The notes: a model not told the origin generated them from the letters alone. A stretch of 64,000 bases of DNA from an uncultured Prevotella sp. (GCA_944320195.1 CALUGP010000010.1:1-64000); one strand, 5' to 3'. Positions 27,686 through 36,529 are shown, counted from the stretch's first letter. A program made the numbers and translations.

Positions 27686-28285
27686 ATGCCTTGCAACATG
27701 GGGTTGGACGAGTATAGGACGATAACTGATACGGGCGAGGGAACTTACTCCGAGAAGCGGAGCAAGTTCCTTGCCTTCTCGCATCACGTGGAGAGCGTCG
27801 ACGAGGTGAAGGAGATTCTGCAGACTTACCGTAAAAAATATTACGACGCGCGGCATGTGTGCTATGCGTATGTGCTGGGACCGGAGCGCAGCGAGTTCCG
27901 CGCCAACGACGACGGCGAGCCGAGCAGCACGGCCGGAAAGCCCATATTGGGGCAGATCAACAGCAACGGGCTTACCGACGTGCTCGTCGTGGTGGTGCGC
28001 TATTACGGCGGAGTCAATCTTGGCACGGGCGGCCTGATCGTCGCATACAAGACGGCGGCCGCCGAGGCACTGGCCGCGTCGGACGTGGTGACGAGGCAGG
28101 TTGAGGAGGTTGTCACCTACAGCTTCCCTTACGTGATGATGAACTCCGTGATGCGCGTGGTCAAGGAGATGAAGCCGCGCGTCATATCGCAAGAGTATGA
28201 CGGAACTTGCGTGATAAGGCTCGGCATAAGGCGCTCTGAAGCCGAAACGCTACGGGCCAAGCTTGAAAATCTTTCATTTGAGTGA
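27686..28285 (+). CDS. YigZ/IMPACT family protein
   Basis: 199 residues (a start at 27698, MGLDEYR, is also possible). The N-terminal IMPACT domain has EKRSKFLAFSHHV, ANDDGEPSSTAGKPIL and VVVRYYGGVNLGTGGL, and a DUF1949-like C-terminal domain follows. Homologues bind nucleic acid or ribosome-associated factors, and the eukaryotic relative inhibits GCN2; the bacterial role is unclear. It begins 4 bp after the DUF1015 gene and is probably in the serC operon. Confidence 0.92.
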   Translation: MPCNMGLDEYRTITDTGEGTYSEKRSKFLAFSHHVESVDEVKEILQTYRKKYYDARHVCYAYVLGPERSEFRANDDGEPSSTAGKPILGQINSNGLTDVLVVVVRYYGGVNLGTGGLIVAYKTAAAEALAASDVVTRQVEEVVTYSFPYVMMNSVMRVVKEMKPRVISQEYDGTCVIRLGIRRSEAETLRAKLENLSFE

Positions 28286-28293
28286 CGTTTTTC

Positions 28294-28324
28294 TTTGCCA
28301 TGTGAAATAATTGTATTACCTTTG
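28294..28324 (+). promoter_or_regulatory. Promoter of tRNA-Ser
   Basis: -33 TTTG (28294-28297), 19-bp spacer, -7 TACCTTTG (28317-28324), close to the Bacteroidota consensus. It is about 55 bp before the mature tRNA 5' end. Confidence 0.7.
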
Positions 28325-28379
28325 CACCAGTCAAAAGCCAAGTGGCGGCTTCCTTATCGGCGGCGCCAATGGTGAAAAG

Positions 28380-28467
28380 GGAAGGTTGGCAGAGTGACCG
28401 AATGCGCTGGACTCGAAATCCGGTATACCCATTACGGGTATCGGGGGTTTGAATCCCTCACCTTCCG
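28380..28467 (+). tRNA. tRNA-Ser (anticodon CGA)
   Basis: 88-nt class II tRNA. The acceptor stem GGAAGGT (28380-28386) pairs with ACCTTCC (28460-28466), with a G discriminator. The anticodon loop CTCGAAA gives CGA, reading UCG. The long variable arm (ATACCC/GGGTAT) and the TTTGAAT T-loop fit serine. CCA is not encoded. Confidence 0.95.
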
Positions 28468-28479
28468 CAGATAGTTTGA

Positions 28480-28517
28480 GTGGGGGAGGCAGGCGATGGC
28501 TTGTCTCCCCCACTTTT
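28480..28517 (+). terminator. Rho-independent terminator after tRNA-Ser
   Basis: GTGGGGGAG (28480-28488) pairs with CTCCCCCAC (28505-28513), followed by TTTT. It lies 13 bp after the tRNA 3' end. Confidence 0.85.
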
Positions 28518-28624
28518 CATGCCGGCACGCCGGCGCTCGGCCCGACGAAGCGGGTCAGCGCGTAAGGGTGAACGTGAGCCGGCATGAGAAAGCGTAACCG
28601 GCGCGTTTTCGGCATGACTGTAAC

Positions 28625-29131
28625 TGTCATTTGTAATTGTAAGTGTTTCCGCTCCGGCTGTCATCTGTAGTTGCAACGTGTCCGCTCCGGCTCCGGCGGC
28701 ATGGTTCCCAAACGCAGCAGGGTGTGCTTTCCGCGTGGCGCAGACATGGCTGTCATGCGGCGCGAATGCCGTCCTTGCATGGTGTAAAGATACTTGTTCG
28801 TGTGCGAATGCGGCTGTTTTGCAGTGCCTGCACGCTATTCGCACGACTTCCGCCAACGGTGCGGGGTGTGAGTGGGGGCGACCATGTCGCGCGCCTCTCG
28901 GCGCTTACACTTACAGATGACAGAGGGCGATGTGGCGCAACGGAGCGGCGCGTGGCGCAATGCAATGACAATTACAGATGACAACCAGTCTTTGCGCTCT
29001 GTGTGAGAGGTGTATTAGAATTTTATATTATATATTATTATATATATAATAATATATAATATAACTTCTTAATATGCGTCCCCGGGCTGTGGTGTGTGCG
29101 CGCCGATGTCATTTGTCATCTGTAATTGTAA
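28625..29131. repeat. Cluster of TTACAGATGACA-type repeats in a GC-rich gene-free region
   Basis: Five copies of a motif near TTACAGATGACA or its reverse complement occur at 28625-28643, 28659-28676, 28905-28922, 28965-28983 and 29107-29131; a sixth, with three ATGACAG steps, is at 30302-30333. The copies at 28965 and 29107 are inverted and share ACAATTACAGATGACAA; the 42-bp AT palindrome lies between them. The whole 28.5-29.2 kb stretch is GC-rich with many weak open frames on both strands, none resembling a protein. Confidence 0.65.
29023..29064. repeat. 42-bp perfect AT-only palindrome
   Basis: The 21-base left half (29023-29043) is the exact reverse complement of the right half (29044-29064), all A and T, with no spacer. 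Pairing breaks at 29022/29065. It can extrude as a cruciform and is much longer than expected by chance, even in AT-rich DNA. Confidence 0.9.
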
Positions 29132-29211
29132 GGGTGAGAGGCCGGAGTGGCGGACCGCACGGAGCGCAAACCGAAGTGTGAATTATTTTAACTTATTAGC
29201 GTGCCTAAAAA

Positions 29212-29243
29212 ATTGGGCGTGACGGAATAATTGCTTACCTTTG
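29212..29243 (+). promoter_or_regulatory. Promoter of rsmA
   Basis: -33 ATTG (29212-29215), 20-bp spacer, -7 TACCTTTG (29236-29243). The predicted leader is about 95 nt. Confidence 0.6.
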
Positions 29244-29344
29244 CACCTGTGGTTGGATGTGCGCCACCGGCGCCGGCGCATGTGCGGCCGCCCGGCGCAA
29301 GGCGGCGTGGGGGCATTGAGCGACACTAAAATATTTTGACAGAC

Positions 29345-30157
29345 ATGAGACAGGTAAGACCAAAGAAGAACCTCGGGCAGCACTTCCTGACCGACTTGAA
29401 CATAGCCAAGGCCATTGCCGACACCGTTGACGCGTGTCCCGGCATACCCGTGCTGGAAGTGGGGCCGGGCATGGGTGTCCTGACGCAATACCTGATGTCG
29501 AAGGGGCGTGAGCTGAAGGTGGTGGAGATAGACGCCGAATCGGTGGCCTACCTCAAAGAGAAGTATCCGGGGCTAAGGCAAAGCATCGTGGGTGAGGATT
29601 TTCTGAGAATGGACTTGAACGGGCTTTTCGGCGGGCGCCCGTTCGTGCTTACGGGCAATTATCCCTACGACATATCGTCCCAGATATTCTTCAAGATGCT
29701 TGACAACAAGGACCTGATACCGTGCTGTACGGGGATGATCCAGCGCGAGGTGGCGCTGCGCATGGCCTCGGCTCCCGGCAACAAGGCTTACGGCATATTG
29801 AGCGTGCTCATACAGGCGTGGTATGACGTGGAGTATCTTTTCACGGTGGACGAGAATGTCTTCAACCCTCCGCCCAAGGTGAAGAGCGCGGTGATACGGA
29901 TGACGCGCAACGGGGTTGACGACCTTGGGTGTGACTGGCCTTTGTTCCGCCGGGTGGTGAAGACCGTGTTCAACCAGCGCCGCAAGATGCTGCGCGTGTC
30001 GTTGAAGCAGCTTTTCCCTGACGTGCGGGCTCACGCCGCCTTCTTCAGCGGCGGCATGATGACGCTCCGCCCCGAGCAGCTCTCCATAAGCCAGTTCGTG
30101 GAACTGACGAATCTTGTCGGGGACGAGATGGGGGCCGTGGCGACCGGCGGCGAGTAA
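29345..30157 (+). CDS. rsmA: 16S rRNA (A1518/A1519) dimethyltransferase RsmA/KsgA
   Basis: 270 residues from the ATG at 29345 (MRQVRPKKNLGQHFL); a TTG three codons earlier is in frame but less likely. SAM motif I is VLEVGPGMGVLTQYL and the catalytic motif IV is NYPY in LTGNYPYDISSQ. It dimethylates two adjacent adenines near the 3' end of 16S rRNA during late 30S assembly. Length is normal. It stands alone, flanked by two repeat families, and lacks the pdxA or apaH neighbours seen in enterobacteria. Confidence 0.97.
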   Translation: MRQVRPKKNLGQHFLTDLNIAKAIADTVDACPGIPVLEVGPGMGVLTQYLMSKGRELKVVEIDAESVAYLKEKYPGLRQSIVGEDFLRMDLNGLFGGRPFVLTGNYPYDISSQIFFKMLDNKDLIPCCTGMIQREVALRMASAPGNKAYGILSVLIQAWYDVEYLFTVDENVFNPPPKVKSAVIRMTRNGVDDLGCDWPLFRRVVKTVFNQRRKMLRVSLKQLFPDVRAHAAFFSGGMMTLRPEQLSISQFVELTNLVGDEMGAVATGGE

Positions 30158-30225
30158 AAGGGGCGTGAGCCCGGCATAAGGAACATCCTTACGAAGGCCA
30201 TTTCCGCCGTTGTGGAAAATAACAG

Positions 30226-30333
30226 TTGTGCCGAACTCACGACGTAAAAACGAATCCGACGCCCTTGTAGTGCTCTGGTCTGCGGCGCTCCGGCGTTCCG
30301 CTTACAATGACAGATGACAGATGACAGATGACA
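30226..30333. repeat. Dispersed repeats downstream of rsmA
   Basis: TTGTGCCGAACTCAC (30226-30240) is an exact copy of the arms at 21528 and 21605. At 30302-30333 the TTACAGATGACA family reappears as a triplicated ATGACAG run. The 236-bp gap between rsmA and the GH97 gene holds nothing else recognisable. Confidence 0.65.
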
Positions 30334-30393
30334 TTGTGTTTAGGGATGGTGCCACGCCGCTCTTCCGGGCGTCGGATTCGGGGATGTCGATTT

Positions 30394-32337
30394 TCACTTT
30401 ACGATCACAATTCCGCCTTCGGGCTGTATCGTCACTTGTGTCTTGGAGGGGTTCTTCATCCTTATGGTTTTCAGTGCGGCCTGCCGGTTCGCGCCGTCAT
30501 GATGGTATTCCGCTTCGCCCTCCTTGCCCGTAAAGCTCAGGTCGAGCTTCAGCTTTAACGGCTTGTCGGTAGCGTTGATTCCCGCCACGTACCACTTCTC
30601 TCCGTTCCTCCTTGCCAGTACGCAGTATTTGCCCGGGTAGCCGTCGACGAACACCGTCTCGTCCCACGTTGTGGGCACGCCTTTCATGAAGTCCATCACG
30701 CTTTTCGGCGCGTCGGCAAGGTTGTTCGGGGTTATGGCGAAGTTCTGTATCGGGTTTTGGAAGAGCACGGCCGTGGCTATCTGGAACACGTCCGTGGTCT
30801 TGCGCACGCATCCCCCGTCGTTGGTGCGGTTGAGCCGCGTGTTGAGCAGCGTTCCGCCGAACTCCATGCATCCCACGGTGTTTCTTATGAACGGGTGCAG
30901 GCATGCGTTGAACGCCTCGTTGTCGTCGAAGTGCTGGTTGAATATGAGATTCTCTGATGCGAGCACGGCTTCGCTCCCCACATAGTTCGGGTACATGCGC
31001 TCCCATCCGCGCGGCAGGGTGCACCCGTGGAAGATCACCATGAGCCCGTTGTCGTCGGCGTCGCTCAGTATGGCCTCGTACAGGCGCATTGTCTCCTGCT
31101 TGTCCCCTCCGAAGAAGTCCACCTTTATCCCCTTCACGCCTATCTTGCGTAGCCATCTCATCTCCCGTTTGCGTGCTATCGGGTTGTCCATCAGGTTGGT
31201 GGGGCCTTGCTCTATGTCGTTCCAGTATCCGCTCGAGCTGTACCATAAGAGCAGGCTTACGTTCTTGGACTTGGCGTAGCCGGCGAGCTCCGCCATCTTG
31301 TCGCGCCCTATGTTGGTGTTCCACCAGTTGTCTATCAGCACGTATTCATATCCCATGTCGGCCGCCAGGTCGATGTAAGTCTTCTGGTCGTCGTAGTTTA
31401 TGCTCCCGTCCTGCCACATGATCCAGCTCCATGTGCCGCGTCCGTACTTGTACTTGTGCTCCGAGGCGTAGCGCGGCTCCACCACGTCCCACGGCACGGT
31501 GGTCTCCACTATCGGCTTCAGGGTCTCGCCTACGGTTATCGTGCGCCACGGTGTAGCGCCGGGCAGCGCCATTCCCGGCGCCACGGTGCCGTTGCCGTTG
31601 TTCTCTTCAGGCATGGGGAATGCCACGGTGAAGAGCCCTTCGGGCGTGGCGTCGCTGAGGTGCGAGGCGCAGTACCGGCTGTCAACTCCTGTCTCGCTCA
31701 CCAGGACCCAGCCGTCGCCGCCTATGTGGAAGAGGCAGGGGAATGTGAATCCGTGCCCGTATTTTGAGCGTGCCGCAAGCGGAGCGTCGGCCGTGTATTC
31801 CTCTTCATAGCTTGGCTTAGTGCGCTTCCAGCCTATCATCGCGTCGCTTTGTGGCGTAAGGAACGTGGTGGTTTGTGACGGGAAGTTGAATCCGGTCGCC
31901 TCGTTCTGTATCACGATGCTGCCCGTCTCGCCGTAGCGCGGCATCTCGTAGCGCAGGGCTATGTCGTTGTCGCTCACCCTGAAGGTTACGTCCACCGGCT
32001 TGTTCTCTTTGTTGGCAAGGCTTACCTTAAGCTCGTTCGCCGTGTATTTCACATTTGATTGCTTTATGCGGTCGAGTTTGTAACTCTCGTTTATGCTTCT
32101 TGTCTTGCTGCCGGTAAGCGTCATGTCGCGGCTGAAGTCGCCCACGTCGGCCGTGAATCCCAATGGAGACCGTTCGAGGAACACCTTGCCGTTGTACGTC
32201 ACCGTGTACGACGGCATGCCTCCGTCCACGCTTATCTCAACCTTCAGCAGGCTGTCCGGGCTGCATACCGATGTCTTTTGGCCCCATGTCTGGCCGCAGG
32301 CTACGGCCAGAAGTAATAAAAGTCTGACTCTCTTCAT
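30394..32337 (-). CDS. Glycoside hydrolase family 97 (alpha-glucosidase/alpha-galactosidase)
   Basis: 647 residues with a signal peptide (MKRVRLLLLLAVACGQTWG), so exported. An N-terminal beta-sandwich (about 25-280) is followed by a TIM barrel (about 285-560) with GIKVDFFGGDKQETM and a C-terminal beta-sandwich. GH97 enzymes are SusB-like inverting alpha-glucosidases or retaining alpha-galactosidases. The Asp in GIKVDFF sits where retaining members have their nucleophile, which leans toward alpha-galactosidase, but this needs alignment. The divergent neighbour is a GH51 arabinofuranosidase; no SusC/SusD pair is nearby. Confidence 0.92.
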   Translation of the reverse strand: MKRVRLLLLLAVACGQTWGQKTSVCSPDSLLKVEISVDGGMPSYTVTYNGKVFLERSPLGFTADVGDFSRDMTLTGSKTRSINESYKLDRIKQSNVKYTANELKVSLANKENKPVDVTFRVSDNDIALRYEMPRYGETGSIVIQNEATGFNFPSQTTTFLTPQSDAMIGWKRTKPSYEEEYTADAPLAARSKYGHGFTFPCLFHIGGDGWVLVSETGVDSRYCASHLSDATPEGLFTVAFPMPEENNGNGTVAPGMALPGATPWRTITVGETLKPIVETTVPWDVVEPRYASEHKYKYGRGTWSWIMWQDGSINYDDQKTYIDLAADMGYEYVLIDNWWNTNIGRDKMAELAGYAKSKNVSLLLWYSSSGYWNDIEQGPTNLMDNPIARKREMRWLRKIGVKGIKVDFFGGDKQETMRLYEAILSDADDNGLMVIFHGCTLPRGWERMYPNYVGSEAVLASENLIFNQHFDDNEAFNACLHPFIRNTVGCMEFGGTLLNTRLNRTNDGGCVRKTTDVFQIATAVLFQNPIQNFAITPNNLADAPKSVMDFMKGVPTTWDETVFVDGYPGKYCVLARRNGEKWYVAGINATDKPLKLKLDLSFTGKEGEAEYHHDGANRQAALKTIRMKNPSKTQVTIQPEGGIVIVK

Positions 32338-32384
32338 AAATCGTTTAATGGTTAAATGTTGTTTATTAAGGGTGATAGTTTTGG

Positions 32385-32415
32385 CAAAAATATTGAATTT
32401 TCACACATTATCAAA
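32385..32415 (-). promoter_or_regulatory. Promoter of the GH97 gene
   Basis: On the minus strand: -33 TTTG (32412-32415), 19-bp spacer, -7 TATTTTTG (32385-32392). It lies in the 162-bp divergent region shared with the GH51 gene, whose own -7 box is at 32456-32463. Confidence 0.6.
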
Positions 32416-32455
32416 ATATTTTCAAGCAAAAGTGTAAAAGAACAATATTTGTTTT

Positions 32456-32463
32456 TATCTTTG
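32456..32463 (+). promoter_or_regulatory. -7 box of the GH51 gene
   Basis: TATCTTTG 36 bp before the start codon. No good -33 element is visible at the expected spacing, which suggests activator dependence. Confidence 0.45.
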
Positions 32464-32499
32464 CACCATAATACTATAAAACCAAAATACAAGTTAATC

Positions 32500-34479
32500 A
32501 TGAACAGACATTATTTATTTTTGGCGGCTTTGTCGCTGGGTGTAAGCGTCAATGCGAACGCTCAGGAGACAGATGTCATGGTTGTGCAGGCCAACAAGAT
32601 AGGCGCGGAAATCCAGCCTACGATGTATGGCCACTTCCTGGAGGACATTAATTTCGCTGCCGACGGAGGGTTGTATGCCGAGTTGGTGAAGAACCGCTCG
32701 TTCGAGTTTCCACAGAACCTGATGGGGTGGAGGACGTTCGGAAACGTGGCGTTGGAGGACGACGGCCCGTTCGAGCGCAATCCTCATTACGTCCGTCTTT
32801 CTCCGGCCGGTCACGGAGCGAAGTGTACAGGCATTGAGAATGAAGGCTTTTTCGGCATCGGCGTGAAAGCCGGCGAGGGCTACCGCTTCTCCGTCTGGGC
32901 CCGCGGCGAGAACCAGAAGATAAGGGTGGAGCTCGTCAACACGGCCTCAATGGGTGAAAGCCAGGTGATGACGTCAGACGTTATGGAGATTAATTCAAGG
33001 GAATGGAGGAAGTACGAGATGGTTGTCACCCCCAAAGAGACGTTCGCGAAGGCACATCTTCGCATCTATCTCGTCTCAGACGGTAGCGTGGACTTGGAGC
33101 ATGTTTCGCTCTTCCCCGTAGACACGTGGAAGGGGCGCAAGAACGGCTTGCGCAAGGATCTCGCACAAGCGTTGGCCGACACGAAGCCGGGAGTGTTCCG
33201 TTTCCCGGGCGGTTGCATAGTGGAGGGCACGGACCTTGCCACGCGTTACAACTGGAAAAACTCCGTAGGCCCGGTTGAGAACCGCCCTCTGAACGAGAAC
33301 CGTTGGAACTACACGTTCCAGCACAGGCTTTATCCTGATTATTTCCAGTCTTATGGAATGGGCTTCTTCGAGCTGTTCCAGCTGGCTGAGGACATGGGTG
33401 CCGAGCCGCTGCCGGTCGTGAATTGCGGACTGGCGTGCCAGTACCAAAACAATAGCGAGGACGCCCACGTCAAGGTTGCGGACCTTGGAAGTTATGTCCA
33501 GGACGCTCTTGACCTGATAGAGTTCGCCAACGGTGACACAACGACAGAGTGGGGTCGCCTGCGTGCGGAGATGGGACACGCGGCTCCGTTCAACCTTAAG
33601 TTCATCGCCGTTGGCAACGAGCAATGGGGCGAGGAGTATCCCGCACGCCTGAAGGTCTTTGTCGAAGCCATACGCAAGGCATATCCCGACATTAAGATAA
33701 TAGGTTCGTCGGGCCCTAATTCAGAGGGTAAGGACTTTGAATACCTTTGGCCGGAGATGAGGAAGCTGAAGGTTGACCTCGTTGACGAGCACTTCTACCG
33801 TCCCGAAGACTGGTTCCTTGCTTCAGGCAACAGGTATGACAATTATGACAGGAAAGGCCCCAAGGTGTTTGCCGGAGAGTATGCATGCCATGCAAGGGGC
33901 AAGAAATGGAATCATTTTCACGCTTCCCTGCTCGAGGCGGCTTTCCTTACGGGTGTGGAGCGTAACGCCGATGTCGTCCACATGGCCACTTACGCGCCCT
34001 TGTTCGCGCATGTGGAAGGCTGGCAATGGAGGCCTGACCTTATATGGTATGACAACCTCCGCTCGGTGCGTTCGTGCAGTTGGCATGTGCAGTCGCTCTA
34101 CGGGCACAACCGTGGAACCAACGTTGTTCCGCTGACTATGGACAAGAAGGCCGTGAGCGGCCAGCCGGGACAGAACGGACTGTTTGCAAGCGCTGTTTGG
34201 GACGAGCCTTCAAAGACATACATTGTGAAGGTGGTGAACACCTCTGACAAGGCAAGGAAGATACGCCTGGAGTTTAAAGGGCTTAAGAAGTCGGCGGCGT
34301 TGGCCGACGGAAAGTGCCTTGTGTTCCATTCAGACAATCCCGATGCCGACAACACTCTTGACAATCCGTCGCTCATCGTGCCGCAAGAAAAAGCTTTGGA
34401 CGTGGACGGGCATGTGGTTGAAACGGAAGTCGGCCCGGCTACATTCGTTGTGTATAAAGTGCCGACGGCTAAGAGATAA
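32500..34479 (+). CDS. Alpha-L-arabinofuranosidase, glycoside hydrolase family 51
   Basis: About 659 residues from the ATG at 32500, which begins a signal peptide (MNRHYLFLAALSLGVSVNA); the longer frame from 32356 contains the promoter. A carbohydrate-binding-like segment (about 90-200) precedes the catalytic barrel. Acid/base Glu374 lies in VGNEQWGEEY and the nucleophile is Glu460 in VFAGEYACH, followed by a C-terminal beta-sandwich. The enzyme releases arabinose from arabinan or arabinoxylan side chains. It is divergent from the GH97 gene, and a strong hairpin follows. Confidence 0.94.
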   Translation: MNRHYLFLAALSLGVSVNANAQETDVMVVQANKIGAEIQPTMYGHFLEDINFAADGGLYAELVKNRSFEFPQNLMGWRTFGNVALEDDGPFERNPHYVRLSPAGHGAKCTGIENEGFFGIGVKAGEGYRFSVWARGENQKIRVELVNTASMGESQVMTSDVMEINSREWRKYEMVVTPKETFAKAHLRIYLVSDGSVDLEHVSLFPVDTWKGRKNGLRKDLAQALADTKPGVFRFPGGCIVEGTDLATRYNWKNSVGPVENRPLNENRWNYTFQHRLYPDYFQSYGMGFFELFQLAEDMGAEPLPVVNCGLACQYQNNSEDAHVKVADLGSYVQDALDLIEFANGDTTTEWGRLRAEMGHAAPFNLKFIAVGNEQWGEEYPARLKVFVEAIRKAYPDIKIIGSSGPNSEGKDFEYLWPEMRKLKVDLVDEHFYRPEDWFLASGNRYDNYDRKGPKVFAGEYACHARGKKWNHFHASLLEAAFLTGVERNADVVHMATYAPLFAHVEGWQWRPDLIWYDNLRSVRSCSWHVQSLYGHNRGTNVVPLTMDKKAVSGQPGQNGLFASAVWDEPSKTYIVKVVNTSDKARKIRLEFKGLKKSAALADGKCLVFHSDNPDADNTLDNPSLIVPQEKALDVDGHVVETEVGPATFVVYKVPTAKR

Positions 34480-34522
34480 CGCTCCTGCCACACGTAAGCC
34501 GGCTATCTTTTACCGGTTGTTG

Positions 34523-34556
34523 AGGCCGCATGCGGAACTAATAACGCATGCGGCCT
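34523..34556. terminator. Hairpin terminator after the GH51 gene
   Basis: AGGCCGCATGCG (34523-34534) pairs perfectly with CGCATGCGGCCT (34545-34556) over a 10-nt loop. It lies 44 bp after the GH51 stop. Confidence 0.75.
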
Positions 34557-34641
34557 TAATCGTCTTATATACAATGAGTTATGTGTTTTGTATGAAGTTT
34601 TGCATTAATCTTGGCGCGCCTAATGCCCGAGCCTTCATGCA

Positions 34642-34720
34642 AAATGCCGTATCTTACATTCCCAGAGGCCGTATATGCCGTCCCGAAAGGCCGTCTTTTA
34701 CAACACGTTTTACGGTCTTT
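34642..34720. repeat. 22-bp-period array, locus 4 (4 units)
   Basis: Units start at 34642 (AAATGCCGTATCT), 34664 (AGAGGCCGTATAT), 34686 (exact AAAGGCCGTCTTT) and 34708 (TTTTACGGTCTTT). It lies between the GH51 terminator and the frr promoter. Confidence 0.75.
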
Positions 34721-34810
34721 TGAAAAGCCGCAATTATGGAAGTGTGTTTTTGGTGCGAGCTTGTTATCATGTTTTATGCCGGCCAACGCTTAATTCTTAT
34801 TTAAAAACGC

Positions 34811-34840
34811 TTGTGTTTCAGAAATAAATTCATATTTTTG
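34811..34840 (+). promoter_or_regulatory. Promoter of frr
   Basis: -33 TTG (34811-34813), 19-bp spacer, -7 TATTTTTG (34833-34840). The leader is about 90 nt. Confidence 0.55.
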
Positions 34841-34934
34841 CAGATGATAATCGGGGTGTGCGGTTTTTGGGGACAAGTTCCCATTTCAGCATGCCCACGT
34901 TGCAATGGCAAACGGAAAACCAAATAAAGAATAT

Positions 34935-35495
34935 ATGATTGACGTAAAAGCAACTTTGAAAGAAAGCGAAGAACGGATGGAGATGGCCGCAATGTACTTG
35001 GAAGACCAGCTCTCGCATGTCCGTGCCGGCCGCGCCAATGTGGCCATACTTGATGGCGTAAGGGTGAATTCCTACGGCTCGATGGTGCCTCTGAACCAGG
35101 TGGCCAACGTGTCTACGCCCGACCCACGCACCATCGCCATACGTCCTTGGGACAAGAAGATGATAAAGGATATAGAAAAGGCCATAATGGACTCAGACGT
35201 TGGCATTACTCCCGAGAACAACGGAGAGATAGTGCGCCTGGGCATACCCCAGCCTACGGAAGAGCGCCGCAAGGATTTGGCCAAGCAATGCAACAAGATG
35301 GGCGAGAAGGCCAAGGTTGAGGTGCGCAACGTGCGTAGTGACATAAAGGACAAGCTGAAGAAGGCCATAAAAGACGGCCTCTCTGAGGACAACGAGAAGG
35401 ACGCCGAGGCCGAACTTCAGAAAATTCATGATAAATTCATCAGGAAAATTGACGATCTGCTGGCGGCAAAGACCAAGGAAATAATGACGGTATAA
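34935..35495 (+). CDS. frr: Ribosome recycling factor
   Basis: 186 residues from the ATG at 34935 (MIDVKATLKESEERM); the in-frame ATG 30 bp upstream would add a non-conserved extension. The long helical bundle contains LSHVRAGRANVAILDGV, IRPWDKKMIKDIEKAI and NVRSDIKDKLKKAIKDGLSE, the standard RRF landmarks. It splits post-termination ribosomes together with EF-G. The usual pyrH partner is not adjacent; rsgA follows after a hairpin. Confidence 0.96.
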   Translation: MIDVKATLKESEERMEMAAMYLEDQLSHVRAGRANVAILDGVRVNSYGSMVPLNQVANVSTPDPRTIAIRPWDKKMIKDIEKAIMDSDVGITPENNGEIVRLGIPQPTEERRKDLAKQCNKMGEKAKVEVRNVRSDIKDKLKKAIKDGLSEDNEKDAEAELQKIHDKFIRKIDDLLAAKTKEIMTV

Positions 35496-35515
35496 GTTGA
35501 ATGTGAAGAATCGAG

Positions 35516-35574
35516 AGTGAAAAGTGAAAAATCCGATACTCTTTTGTTTGTGTGTGGATTTTTCACTTTTCGCT
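35516..35574. terminator. Long hairpin between frr and rsgA
   Basis: AGTGAAAAGTGAAAAATCC (35516-35534) pairs with GGATTTTTCACTTTTCGCT (35556-35574), 18 of 19 positions matching. The T-rich 3' arm suits a terminator or attenuator. It ends 22 bp before the rsgA start codon. Confidence 0.7.
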
Positions 35575-35596
35575 TTTCATACTCAACCCTTTGACA

Positions 35597-36529
35597 ATGA
35601 ACGGACTTGTAATAAAGAATACTGGCAGCTGGTACACCGTGCTCGCCGACGACGGGCAAACCATAGAATGCAAGATAAAGGGCAATTTCCGCCTGAAGGG
35701 AATACGCAGTACCAATCCCATCGCCGTAGGCGACAGGGTAGTGATAGTGCGCAATCCGGAGGGGACGGCGTTCATAACCGAGATTGAAGACCGCAAGAAT
35801 TACATTATCCGCAAGTCGCCCAACTTGTCCAAGCAGAGCCATATCATAGCCGCGAACGTTGACCAGGCGTTCCTCGTCGTAACCGTTAATTACCCCCAGA
35901 CATCGACCACTTTCATCGACCGTTTCCTCGCATCGGCCGAAGCTTACCGTGTGCCTGTTGTCCTTGTGTTCAACAAGACCGACATGCTTCTTCCTGAGGA
36001 ACTTGAATATCAGCGCATGATGATACGCCTTTATGAGACGATAGGTTATCAATGCAAGGCCGTATCGGCCGTTGATGAAGCCGTGTCGGAGGCTTTGAGG
36101 CCTTTGCTTGAGGGCAAGATAACCCTGTTCAGCGGAAATAGCGGAGTGGGCAAGAGCACATTGCTAAACCATTTGATACCAGGACTAAACCTTCGTACCG
36201 CCGAGATAAGCGAGGCGCATAATACCGGAATGCATACCACCACATTTAGCGAGATGCTAAGATTACCCTACGGAGGTTGGGCTATAGACACTCCCGGGAT
36301 AAAAGGTTTCGGCACGTTCGACATGGAACCTGAAGAGATTTGCGGATATTTTAAGGAGATTTTCAGTTTTTCCAAAGATTGCCGCTTCCGTAATTGCACG
36401 CATACACATGAACCCGGATGCGCCGTCCGCAAGGCGGTTGGGGAGCATTATATAGCTGAGAGCCGCTATGCCTCTTATCTTAGCATGCTTCAGGACAAGG
36501 AAGAAGGAAAATATAGAGAGGCATTTTAG
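35597..36529 (+). CDS. rsgA: Ribosome small-subunit-dependent GTPase A
   Basis: 310 residues from the ATG at 35597 ([15 protein letters not shown]); the longer frame starts inside the preceding hairpin. An N-terminal OB fold is followed by a circularly permuted GTPase domain with G4 NKTD before G1 [12 protein letters not shown] and G3 DTPG, then a C-terminal zinc finger ([14 protein letters not shown]). It checks 30S maturation, the same pathway as RsmA elsewhere in the window. A PIF1-like helicase begins 28 bp downstream. Confidence 0.96.
   Translation: MNGLVIKNTGSWYTVLADDGQTIECKIKGNFRLKGIRSTNPIAVGDRVVIVRNPEGTAFITEIEDRKNYIIRKSPNLSKQSHIIAANVDQAFLVVTVNYPQTSTTFIDRFLASAEAYRVPVVLVFNKTDMLLPEELEYQRMMIRLYETIGYQCKAVSAVDEAVSEALRPLLEGKITLFSGNSGVGKSTLLNHLIPGLNLRTAEISEAHNTGMHTTTFSEMLRLPYGGWAIDTPGIKGFGTFDMEPEEICGYFKEIFSFSKDCRFRNCTHTHEPGCAVRKAVGEHYIAESRYASYLSMLQDKEEGKYREAF

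Noticed and set aside
28458-28981. Several overlapping frames of 70-130 codons in the GC-rich stretch after tRNA-Ser
   Set aside because: They lie on both strands, cross the tRNA terminator and the repeats, and have biased Ala/Cys/Arg composition with no domain.
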